DNA of 8,105 bases from Nitrosomonas eutropha. GTDB taxonomy: Bacteria; Pseudomonadota; Gammaproteobacteria; Burkholderiales; Nitrosomonadaceae. The DNA lies in contig JACTML010000107.1 of NCBI GenBank assembly GCA_014584635.1, forward strand, positions 1 through 8,105, in the 5' to 3' direction. The notes beneath the pieces are model-generated. The model searched no databases and was not told the origin of the DNA. It saw only the letters and a program-made list of their open reading frames with translations. Shown here piece by piece: positions 1-6,785 of this stretch. A program made the position numbers and the translations under genes. Numbering within the stretch: position 1 is the stretch's first letter; each line of letters starts with the position of its first letter.

Positions 1-2544
1 GTAGGCGATCAGTTCATAGTATATTTTTCCGCTGCAGACGATCAGACGTTTGATATTTTCAGTTGCAAGTGCTTCTGTTTCGGAAATGATCGGTTGAAAC
101 CTGCCGTTTGCCAGCTCCTCCAGGGATGAAATCGCCTCTTTGTGGCGCAACATGCTCTTGGGTGTGATAACGATCAGCGGTTTACGCATAGGCCGGATGA
201 TTTGTCTGCGCAGCAAATGGAAGATTTGTGCGGGCGTAGAGGGAATGCATACCTGGATATTATATTCAGCACACAGTTGCAGGAAGCGCTCCAGACGCGC
301 CGAGGAATGTTCCGGCCCTTGTCCTTCATAACCGTGCGGCAGCAGCAAAACCAGCCCGCACAAGCGTCCCCATTTTGCTTCGCCGGAAGCAATAAACTGA
401 TCAATGACAACTTGGGCGCCGTTGGCAAAATCGCCAAATTGCGCTTCCCAGATCACCAGTTCATCCGGACGGGCAGTTGCATAGCCATATTCAAAAGCCA
501 GTACGGCTTCTTCCGACAGAATCGAATCAATGACCGTGAAATCGGATTGTGTCGGGGTGATGTAGCGTAGGGGAACGTATATCCCGTCTTCCCATCGATC
601 CTGTTCACGGCTTTGGTCGTGCAATACAGCGTGACGGTGGAAAAATGTGCCACGCCCGCTATCCTGTCCGGAAATTCGTACCGGGCAACCTTCTTTCAGC
701 AGGGAAGCATAAGCCAGACTTTCAGCCATTCCCCAATCCAATGGGTGGCTGCCTTCTCCCATTTTGCGGCGATCTTCGATAACTTTCGCTACCCGGGGGT
801 GTAACTGGAAGGTAGCGGGAAGCGTGGTAAGGCGTTCCGCCAGGTATTTCAGTTCTTCAATGGCGATGCCCGTTTTTACAGGCTGGTTCCATTTGCCGGG
901 AGAGATGAAAGGCGCCCAGTTGGCGGTATTGGGAGATTTGTAGTCGTAGCAGATAGTGGTGTTGGGGTTGCGTCCTTCATCCATGGCATCCTGATAAGTT
1001 TGTACCATGGCTTCTGCTTCGGCTGCTTCGATAATCCCTTGCTGGATAAGCCGGTCAGCGTAGAGCTTGCGAATGCCGGGATGCTGGTGAATAGCGCGAT
1101 ACATGGATGGCTGGGTGACCATGGGTTCATCCTGCTCATTGTGGCCCAGCTTGCGAAAGCAGACCAGATCAATGGCAATATCCTTGCGAAACTGCATGCG
1201 GAAATCAAGTGCGATTTCGGTTGCCAGAATGACAGCATCAGGATCATCCCCGTTGACATGCAGAACTGGCGCATCAATCATTTTGACGACATCCGTGCAA
1301 TACAGGGTAGAGCGGCTGTCGCGCGGATCAGATGTGGTAAAGCCAATCTGGTTGTTGATGACGATGTGAACGGTTCCGCCGGTTCCATAGCCGCGTGTTT
1401 GTGACAGATTCAGCGTTTCCATGACAACACCTTGTCCGGCAAAGGAGGCATCACCATGAATCAGTACCGGAACAATCAGATCGCCGTTTTTGTCACCCAT
1501 GCGGTGCTGGCGCGCACGCGCGGACCCTTCCACGACCGGATTGACAATTTCAAGATGTGACGGGTTGAAAGCAAGCGCCAGGCGCATCACTCCGCCGGGT
1601 GTCATCACTGCAGAAGAAAATCCCTGATGGTATTTGACATCGCCTGCAGTCAGCTCCTGTGGCTGTTTGCCTTCAAACTCCTGGAACAGCTCAGAAGGCA
1701 TTTTCCCTAATGTGTTGACCAGTACACTGAGACGTCCACGATGCGCCATGCCCATGACGATTTCCTGTACACCTGCGGTACCGGCGTGTTGCAGCAGTTT
1801 GTCCAGCATCGGGATCAGGCTTTCATTGCCTTCGCCGGAAAAACGTTTTTGGCCGACGTAGCGGGTATGCAGGTATTGCTCCAGCCCTTCAGCTGCGGTC
1901 AGACGTTCAAGAATATGACGCTTGTATTCCGGAGTGAAACTGGGTTGGGAGCAGATGGATTCCAGCCGGTTTTGCAGCCAGCGCTTCTGTTTCACATCGG
2001 CAATGTACATGTATTCAACGCCGATGCTGCCGCAGTAGGTTTGCTGCAGTCTGTGCAGAATTTCCCGCAAGGTGGCGTGCACCGGGCCAACCAGCGAACC
2101 GGTATGGAACGTCTTGTCCATATCCGCATCGGCAAGTCCGTGGAATTCCGGATCCAGTTCGGGAACATCCTGCTTCTGCTGCAGGTTGAGCGGATCGAGA
2201 TTGGCCCTGCGCACACCCAGAAACCGGTAAGTGTTGATCAGCTGCAGCACGGCAATTTGCTTGCGTTCCTGCACCTCAAAATCGGCTATTTGCTGTTCTG
2301 CCCGCCTTGAAGAGGTAGCGGAGGAGTGCGATTGATGTTGTGCAGATTGAATCAGCGATTCAATCACCGGGGTGTGAGAGATATCGCGGGTGGAAATGGT
2401 TTCTGTGGGCTGCAGCGAATCGAAATACAGACGCCATTGATCCGGAACGCTGGTTTGATCTTCCAGATACTGGTCGTAGAGCATTTCGATAAATGCCGCA
2501 TTGCTGCCGAACAGTTTTGAATCTTCTAAAATTTGTTGTATCAC
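1..2544 (-). CDS. sucA: 2-oxoglutarate dehydrogenase E1 component, C-terminus cut by window edge
   Basis: This is the thiamine-diphosphate E1 subunit that decarboxylates 2-oxoglutarate and succinylates the E2 (SucB) lipoyl group in the cytoplasmic OGDH complex. I translated the frame by hand: it is open for all 848 codons from a GTG at 2544 to base 1. The N-terminus has the E2-binding type segment (LFGSNAAFIEMLYDQY). Further on come LHTRYVGQKRFS (His226), GMAHRGRL (His268), the ThDP/Mg region HGDASFAGQG (about 363-372) with INNQIGF (Asn397-398), and LGHNEQDEP. The transketolase-like pyrimidine domain contains SGRGTFFHRHAVLHDQ and EAQFGDFANGAQVV. The last visible part is KRLIVCSGKIYYELIAY, so about 90-100 residues are missing compared with the usual 930-950. 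The GTG start is chosen because AGGTGG lies 5 nt upstream and it opens the family N-terminus. sucB would be expected beyond the left edge. No frameshift or internal stop was seen. Confidence 0.96.
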   Translation of the reverse strand, partial: MIQQILEDSKLFGSNAAFIEMLYDQYLEDQTSVPDQWRLYFDSLQPTETISTRDISHTPVIESLIQSAQHQSHSSATSSRRAEQQIADFEVQERKQIAVLQLINTYRFLGVRRANLDPLNLQQKQDVPELDPEFHGLADADMDKTFHTGSLVGPVHATLREILHRLQQTYCGSIGVEYMYIADVKQKRWLQNRLESICSQPSFTPEYKRHILERLTAAEGLEQYLHTRYVGQKRFSGEGNESLIPMLDKLLQHAGTAGVQEIVMGMAHRGRLSVLVNTLGKMPSELFQEFEGKQPQELTAGDVKYHQGFSSAVMTPGGVMRLALAFNPSHLEIVNPVVEGSARARQHRMGDKNGDLIVPVLIHGDASFAGQGVVMETLNLSQTRGYGTGGTVHIVINNQIGFTTSDPRDSRSTLYCTDVVKMIDAPVLHVNGDDPDAVILATEIALDFRMQFRKDIAIDLVCFRKLGHNEQDEPMVTQPSMYRAIHQHPGIRKLYADRLIQQGIIEAAEAEAMVQTYQDAMDEGRNPNTTICYDYKSPNTANWAPFISPGKWNQPVKTGIAIEELKYLAERLTTLPATFQLHPRVAKVIEDRRKMGEGSHPLDWGMAESLAYASLLKEGCPVRISGQDSGRGTFFHRHAVLHDQSREQDRWEDGIYVPLRYITPTQSDFTVIDSILSEEAVLAFEYGYATARPDELVIWEAQFGDFANGAQVVIDQFIASGEAKWGRLCGLVLLLPHGYEGQGPEHSSARLERFLQLCAEYNIQVCIPSTPAQIFHLLRRQIIRPMRKPLIVITPKSMLRHKEAISSLEELANGRFQPIISETEALATENIKRLIVCSGKIYYELIAY

Positions 2545-2549
2545 GATAG

Positions 2550-2555
2550 CCACCT
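2550..2555 (-). promoter_or_regulatory. Ribosome binding site of sucA, sets GTG start
   Basis: On the minus strand AGGTGG is followed by a 5-nt spacer (CTATC) and then GTG. It is the only good Shine-Dalgarno match near the sucA N-terminus, and it decides the non-ATG start at 2544. Confidence 0.7.
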
Positions 2556-2581
2556 GAAGCGTGTGAAATTACCGCAACGTA

Positions 2582-2599
2582 TCTCCTGCAGGCAGGAGA
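2582..2599 (-). repeat. Perfect inverted repeat in the sucA leader
   Basis: TCTCCTGC (2582-2589) is followed by AG and then its exact reverse complement GCAGGAGA (2592-2599). In RNA it would fold as about 7 bp with a 4-nt loop, ending 37 nt before the sucA GTG. No T run follows on either strand, so it does not look like an intrinsic terminator. It could be an mRNA-stabilising or regulatory hairpin, a protein-binding site, or chance. No function is known to me. Confidence 0.45.
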
Positions 2600-2717
2600 A
2601 AGAAAAACAACAGGGTGCGGATAATCTGCGTGTCTTTTATTTTTGCCGGTACGGTTGCCAGGCTGGTAAATTTCTTGTTATGACCTGTTCAGATATAGTC
2701 GCAGCAGTTGTTGTTAG

Positions 2718-2857
2718 GGAACCTCTGCAAAACTATCTGCGTTGCCATTGCTGCGTTAAAAATCGGCTCAAAATACTCGTTTATTCCGTATAAATTCTGC
2801 TTTCTTTCCAATTTCTGCCTTGAACTGACTGCTTCGCTAACGTTTTGCAGAGATTCC
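2718..2857. mobile_element. 140-bp MITE-like element with terminal inverted repeats
   Basis: The ends are GGAACCTCTGCAAAAC (2718-2733) and, read inward from the other side, GGAATCTCTGCAAAAC (2857-2842). They match at 15 of 16 positions. The flanking tetranucleotides are TTAG (2714-2717) and TCAG (2858-2861), an imperfect candidate target duplication. TTAG fits the YTAR target preference I recall for IS5-group elements, whose ends also often begin GGAACCTCTG. The interior is too short for a transposase and has no convincing gene. It carries a heptamer CTGCGTT twice (2737-2743 and 2751-2757), 14 bp apart. The likeliest reading is a non-autonomous insertion or repeat mobilised in trans. An alternative is an intergenic palindromic repeat that folds in RNA. 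It abuts the gltA stop codon. Confidence 0.6.
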
Positions 2858-4141
2858 TCAGGGGACATCTCTGCGCGGTGCTCCGACATATAACTGGCGC
2901 GGTCTGCCTATTTTCTGTTCCGGATCGGAAATCATTTCATTCCATTGCGCAACCCAGCCAACTGTACGGGCGGTAGCAAAAATAGCGGTAAACATGGAAG
3001 TTGGAATGCCCAGCGCACGCTGGACGATTCCCGAATAGAAATCAACGTTAGGGTACAGCTTCTTGGTAATGAAGTAATCATCTTCCAGAGCGATTTTTTC
3101 CAGTTCCAGTGCAAGCTTGAACAGCCGATCGTTATGCAGTCCCAGTTCATCCAGCACCTCATGACAGGTTTCGCGCATCAACGTGGCACGCGGATCAAAA
3201 TTTTTGTAGACGCGGTGACCAAAACCCATCAGGCGGAAAGGATCGTTTTTATCCTTGGCGCGCGCAATATATTCGTTGATGCGCGAAACATCGCCGATTT
3301 CTTCCAGCATGTTGAGGCAGGCTTCATTTGCGCCACCATGTGCCGGACCCCACAGACAGGTGATGCCGGCGGAGATACAGGCAAACGGATTGGAGCCGCT
3401 TGAGCCAGCCAGACGCACGGTGGATGTGGATGCGTTTTGTTCGTGATCTGCATGCAGAATCAGGATGCGGTCCAGCGCCCTGACAATAACCGGATTGGGA
3501 ACATATTTCTCGGCGGGTGTGGCAAACATCATGTGCAGGAAGTTTTCCGTGAAATCCAGATCATTGCGCGGATAGATGAAAGGTTGCCCGATATTGTATT
3601 TGTAGGCAATGGCTGTAATCGTCGGCAGCTTGGCAATCAGCCGGAGGATGGATTGCTCACGATGAGGAGCGTCGGAAACATCCATGGCGTCATGATAAAA
3701 AGCAGATAGCGCACCAACCACGGCGACCATGACAGCCATGGGATGGGCATCGCGACGGAATCCGCTGAGAAATCTGATGATTTGTTCATGCAACATCGTA
3801 TGGTTTTTGATGTTGCTGACAAATTGCGTTTTCTGCTCAACGGTTGGCAATTCCCCGTTCAGCAGAAGATAGCTGACTTCCATGAAATCGCAGCGAGTGG
3901 CCAGTTGTTCGATCGGGTAACCGCGATACAGCAGAATACCCTGATCTCCGTCGATGAATGTGATGGCTGATTTACAGCTGGCAGTTGATACAAATCCCGG
4001 ATCGTAGGTGAACATGCCGCTTTGCTTGTACAGTGAGCGAATATCGATGACATCATGACCTTCATTACCGGACAGGATAGGTAGCTCAATTGTTTTTCCG
4101 TTTTCACCGAGTGACAAAGTGGCAACGTTGTGTGAGGACAT
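2858..4141 (-). CDS. gltA: Citrate synthase (type II)
   Basis: The enzyme condenses acetyl-CoA and oxaloacetate to citrate, the entry step of the TCA cycle, in the cytoplasm. Family hallmarks in order are the N-terminal strand domain, [50 protein letters not shown] with a catalytic His (268), GFGHRVYK with a second His (309), and PNVDFYSG with the catalytic Asp (367). The 427-residue length equals that of the E. coli hexameric enzyme. I start at the ATG at 4141 because GGAG lies 6 nt upstream. An in-frame ATG at 4153 would add MEKT, but it has only AGGA at a 3-nt spacing. The tail ends [16 protein letters not shown], several residues shorter than the usual RD-Y/F-VP plus basic ending. The stop TGA touches the 140-bp element. 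The gene follows sdhE by 58 bp and is probably cotranscribed with sdhB-sdhE. Confidence 0.97.
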   Translation of the reverse strand: MSSHNVATLSLGENGKTIELPILSGNEGHDVIDIRSLYKQSGMFTYDPGFVSTASCKSAITFIDGDQGILLYRGYPIEQLATRCDFMEVSYLLLNGELPTVEQKTQFVSNIKNHTMLHEQIIRFLSGFRRDAHPMAVMVAVVGALSAFYHDAMDVSDAPHREQSILRLIAKLPTITAIAYKYNIGQPFIYPRNDLDFTENFLHMMFATPAEKYVPNPVIVRALDRILILHADHEQNASTSTVRLAGSSGSNPFACISAGITCLWGPAHGGANEACLNMLEEIGDVSRINEYIARAKDKNDPFRLMGFGHRVYKNFDPRATLMRETCHEVLDELGLHNDRLFKLALELEKIALEDDYFITKKLYPNVDFYSGIVQRALGIPTSMFTAIFATARTVGWVAQWNEMISDPEQKIGRPRQLYVGAPRRDVP

Positions 4142-4147
4142 AGTTTT

Positions 4148-4151
4148 CTCC
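4148..4151 (-). promoter_or_regulatory. Ribosome binding site of gltA, favours the downstream ATG
   Basis: GGAG sits 6 nt before the ATG at 4141. The sequence overlaps the alternative ATG at 4153, whose own upstream AGGA (4157-4160) is only 3 nt away. This spacing supports the shorter protein beginning [11 protein letters not shown]. Confidence 0.6.
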
Positions 4152-4199
4152 ATTTATCCTGCAGATTCAAATTTTCCTGACAGATGACCAGGATGTTGG

Positions 4200-4433
4200 T
4201 TAGTTTTCCTGTAAAAGTTTCAGTATGGGCTGGAATGCCTGATCGGGTGCTTCCAGCTTGCCGCTGATCATGCTCCAGAGGTCATGATCAGCATGCGTGA
4301 GCAGTACTTCAAACAGCTCACGCTGGCGCGCATCCAGTTGTGCATAATGATTATCCATGAAACGTAACAGCACGATATCCAGTTCCAGCATGCCGCGGCG
4401 ACAGCGCCAGCGTATGCGGGCCTGCTGATTCAT
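4200..4433 (-). CDS. sdhE: SdhE, FAD assembly factor for succinate dehydrogenase (Sdh5/CptB family)
   Basis: This small cytoplasmic protein of 77 residues promotes covalent attachment of FAD to SdhA. The family signature RGxxE is seen as RRGMLELD (Arg13, Gly14, Glu17). It is followed by the conserved helical core [37 protein letters not shown]. The length matches the family (about 80-95 aa). Its ATG overlaps the sdhB stop in an ATGA (4430-4433), and no Shine-Dalgarno sequence is visible before it, so translation is probably coupled to sdhB. Position between sdhB and gltA is a common arrangement in beta- and some gammaproteobacteria. SdhE's target SdhA is not encoded in the window. Confidence 0.93.
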   Translation of the reverse strand: MNQQARIRWRCRRGMLELDIVLLRFMDNHYAQLDARQRELFEVLLTHADHDLWSMISGKLEAPDQAFQPILKLLQEN

Positions 4434-5125
4434 ACTGTTTTGTTCAGCATCATGGTTTTTATGCTTTCGATTGCAGCAGTCGGGTTAAGCCCCTTGGGAC
4501 AGGCATCAACGCAGTTCATGATGGAATGACAGCGGAACAACCGGTAAGGATCTTCCAGGTCGTCCAGCCGCTCGGAAGTCGCCTGATCCCGACTGTCAGC
4601 CAGGAAACGGTAGGCTTGCAGTAACCCGGCCGGCCCGACAAACTTATCCGGATTCCACCAGTAGGAAGGGCACGCTGAAGTACAGCAGGCACACAGGATA
4701 CATTCGTACAGCCCGTTGAGCTGGGCGCGTTCCTCCTGGGATTGTAACCGTTCAGTTTCCGGTGGAGGATCATTATTGATCAGATAAGGCTTGACCAGGT
4801 GATATTGCTTGAAAAACTGGCTCATATCAACGATGAGATCGCGAATAATCGGAAAACCCGGCAGCGGGCGGATTTCCACCGGTTCGCGCAGCCCGGCAAG
4901 AGGCGTAATGCAGGCGAGGCTGTTGCGACCATTGATATTCATGGCATCGGAGCCGCATACCCCTTCCCGGCAGGAGCGCCGCAGGCTGAGACTGTCATCA
5001 ACGGACTTGATACGGATCAGTGCATCCAGCAGCATTTTATCTGTCGGCGCAAGCTCAATATCATAATCCTGCATGTACGGCTTTTCATCCTTGTCCGGAT
5101 CGTAACGGCTAATCGAAAATAGCAT
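4430..5125 (-). CDS. sdhB: Succinate dehydrogenase iron-sulfur subunit
   Basis: SdhB carries electrons from the flavin of SdhA to quinone in membrane complex II. The 231-residue protein has all three cluster sites. The [2Fe-2S] site is [12 protein letters not shown]...LAC (Cys52, Cys57, Asp60, Cys72, with Asp as third ligand as in E. coli). The [4Fe-4S] motif [12 protein letters not shown] supplies Cys142, 145 and 148. The [3Fe-4S]/[4Fe-4S] C-terminal motif [14 protein letters not shown] contains Cys199, 205 and 209, with Cys152 also a ligand. [14 protein letters not shown] near the start is typical. The ATG at 5125 is preceded by AGGAGT with a 5-nt spacer. Unlike the common sdhCDAB order, the gene upstream is thrC, so sdhB here starts the sdhB-sdhE-gltA group. 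It probably has its own promoter in the 123-bp gap (5126-5248). Confidence 0.97.
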   Translation of the reverse strand: MLFSISRYDPDKDEKPYMQDYDIELAPTDKMLLDALIRIKSVDDSLSLRRSCREGVCGSDAMNINGRNSLACITPLAGLREPVEIRPLPGFPIIRDLIVDMSQFFKQYHLVKPYLINNDPPPETERLQSQEERAQLNGLYECILCACCTSACPSYWWNPDKFVGPAGLLQAYRFLADSRDQATSERLDDLEDPYRLFRCHSIMNCVDACPKGLNPTAAIESIKTMMLNKTV

Positions 5126-5130
5126 AATGC

Positions 5131-5136
5131 ACTCCT
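5131..5136 (-). promoter_or_regulatory. Ribosome binding site of sdhB
   Basis: AGGAGT stands 5 nt before the ATG at 5125 on the minus strand. It is a strong site and confirms that start. Upstream there is a TAAAAT that could be a -10 box, but I see no matching -35 hexamer at normal spacing, so I do not call a promoter. Confidence 0.7.
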
Positions 5137-5248
5137 TTTTCCGTTTATTTTAGCTCAATCAGAAAAACATCTTATCCCAAAAGGATATGGATGGTTTTAC
5201 GACAGTGCCAGGAAGATGATTGTCATGCAGCAGAATTGGAATAGCTTT

Positions 5249-6670
5249 TCATGCTCCTGAATGGCTGATCTGATTGACAATGAACTGTTTTACCAGTTCG
5301 GCATTGGCTGCCATGCGCTCAAAACGCTGCGGCAGTTTTTCCAGGTTGTCGTAACCGTTTGGCCTTTCCGGCACGAAACCGACTGCTTCCTGAATACTGT
5401 CTGCAAATTTGACGGGCAGTGCTGTTTCCAGACAGACAAGCGGAACGTCGGGTTCACGCAGCGCCATGCCGACTTTGAGCCCGTCTGCTGTATGCGTATC
5501 AATCAGTGTATTGAATTTATGGTGTATTTCCCGAATGGTTGCAATGCGTGCAGCATGGTTGCTGGTTCCGGAAACGATGCCAAAATCTCCGATCTTTTCC
5601 CAGAGATCGGTACCGGAAAGATCAAATGATCCGCCCTGATCGATCGATTGCCAGAGCGTTTTGACTCGAACGGCGTCCCGGCCGGTCAGATCGAAAATAA
5701 AGCGCTCAAAGTTGGATGCCTTGGAGATATCCATCGAAGGGCTGCTGGTCTGTCTGGTTTCAGCCGTTGTGCGTGGCCGGTACAGACCGGTACGAAAAAA
5801 CTCATCCAGGACATCGTTTTCATTGGTGGCCAGAATCAGCTGTTTGATCGGCAACCCCATCATACGCGCGACATGACCGGCAAAAATATTGCCAAAATTT
5901 CCTGAAGGCACTGAAAAAGATACTTTCTCGGTGCAGGAACGAGTCACTGTCAGATAAGCTTTGAAGTAGTAGATAATTTGGGCAGCAATGCGCGCCCAGT
6001 TGATTGAGTTGACCGCACCGATATGATATTTCTGCTTGAACGCCTGATCGTTGCTGACGGTTTTGACAATATCCTGACAGTCGTCAAATACACCTTCAAT
6101 CGCGATATTAAAGATGTTTGCATCCTGCAGCGAAAACATCTGTGCAGTTTGAAAAGCACTCATTTTTCCATAAGGCGACAGCATGAATACGCGAATACCC
6201 CGTTTGCCGCGCATGGCGTATTCTGCGCTGGAACCGGTATCACCGGAAGTTGCGCCCAGAATGTTCAGCTCTTTGTTTTGTCTGGTGAGTACGTATTCGA
6301 ACAGGTTGCCAAGAAATTGCATGGCCATGTCCTTGAATGCCAGGGTGGGGCCATTGGACAGATGCAGCAAGTGCAAACCAGGTTCCAGCGTTTGGACGGG
6401 CGTAATGTCTTTGCTGCCAAAAGCCTCTGCAGTATAAGTGCGTGTAATCAGCGTGCGTAAATCGTCAGCAGGAATGTCGTCCATAAAGCGCGACAGGATT
6501 TCAAACGCAAGCGAGGGGTAGTCAAGCGTTCGCCAGGATTCAAGCTCGGCCAGGCTGATTTGCGGATAAGATTCCGGCATGGCCAGCCCGCCATCCGGCG
6601 CCAGTCCACCTAACAGAATTTCTGTAAATGTTTTGGGCGGCATGCCGCCCCGGGTCGAGAGATAACGCAT
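5249..6670 (-). CDS. thrC: Threonine synthase
   Basis: This PLP enzyme converts O-phospho-L-homoserine to L-threonine, the last step of threonine synthesis, in the cytoplasm. It has 473 residues, normal for the longer bacterial class. The N-terminus MRYLSTRGG is typical. The PLP lysine is Lys113 in SNGPTLAFKDMAMQFLGN. LGATSGDTGSSAE (from about 138) and the phosphate-cradle loop SVPSGNFGNIFAG follow, and the C-terminal part has GFVPERP. The ATG at 6670 is accepted because it gives the family N-terminus, although no Shine-Dalgarno sequence is visible before it. It follows hom by 115 bp in the same direction, as in many proteobacteria, and probably shares its transcript. It is followed by sdhB after 123 bp, with no clear intrinsic terminator seen. 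Confidence 0.97.
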   Translation of the reverse strand: MRYLSTRGGMPPKTFTEILLGGLAPDGGLAMPESYPQISLAELESWRTLDYPSLAFEILSRFMDDIPADDLRTLITRTYTAEAFGSKDITPVQTLEPGLHLLHLSNGPTLAFKDMAMQFLGNLFEYVLTRQNKELNILGATSGDTGSSAEYAMRGKRGIRVFMLSPYGKMSAFQTAQMFSLQDANIFNIAIEGVFDDCQDIVKTVSNDQAFKQKYHIGAVNSINWARIAAQIIYYFKAYLTVTRSCTEKVSFSVPSGNFGNIFAGHVARMMGLPIKQLILATNENDVLDEFFRTGLYRPRTTAETRQTSSPSMDISKASNFERFIFDLTGRDAVRVKTLWQSIDQGGSFDLSGTDLWEKIGDFGIVSGTSNHAARIATIREIHHKFNTLIDTHTADGLKVGMALREPDVPLVCLETALPVKFADSIQEAVGFVPERPNGYDNLEKLPQRFERMAANAELVKQFIVNQISHSGA

Positions 6671-6785
6671 AGTAGTCTGTGATAAGCGCGGAATGAAGCA
6701 GCCGGCTGATTTTTATCGACAGCAGGCTGACCTCGAAAGAAATCAGGAATCGGTTGAGCGTAAATAAAGCAAAACCTGAAGGGTG

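Larger units (their letters stand above)
2545..2717 (-). other. sucA leader / spacer without a gene
   Basis: This is the part of the gltA-sucA gap that lies outside the 140-bp element. I find no open frame with a credible start and protein-like sequence. It holds the sucA ribosome binding site and a perfect 8-bp inverted repeat (2582-2599). Reading on the minus strand I found no clear -35/-10 pair and no hairpin followed by a T run, so neither a sucA promoter nor a gltA terminator can be placed. A promoter for sucA may still be here, because the gap is far longer than the other spacers of the cluster. Confidence 0.5.

Noticed and set aside
142..570. 142-residue plus-strand open frame
   Set aside because: It lies wholly opposite sucA, whose frame is open and has clear family motifs throughout. 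It is an antisense shadow.
1741..2310. 189-residue plus-strand open frame
   Set aside because: It is antisense to the N-terminal third of sucA and shows no recognisable domain.
2689..2889. 66-residue minus-strand open frame across the 140-bp element
   Set aside because: It starts inside the gltA 3' end in another frame and simply reads through the element. There is no ribosome binding site and no protein-like conservation that I recognise beyond repeat-derived sequence.
2945..3403. 152-residue plus-strand open frame
   Set aside because: It is antisense to gltA, whose catalytic motifs cover the same bases. There is no independent support for it.
4160..4195. Small hairpin (TCCTG...CAGGA) after sdhE as a possible terminator
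   Set aside because: The stem is only 5 bp with a 9-nt loop and is followed by AAAATTTG instead of a T run. Read-through into gltA is more likely.
6671..6785. Terminator or promoter in the hom-thrC gap
   Set aside because: There is no stable GC stem with a T run and no -35/-10 pair at normal spacing. The CAGCCGGCTG palindrome alone is not enough.
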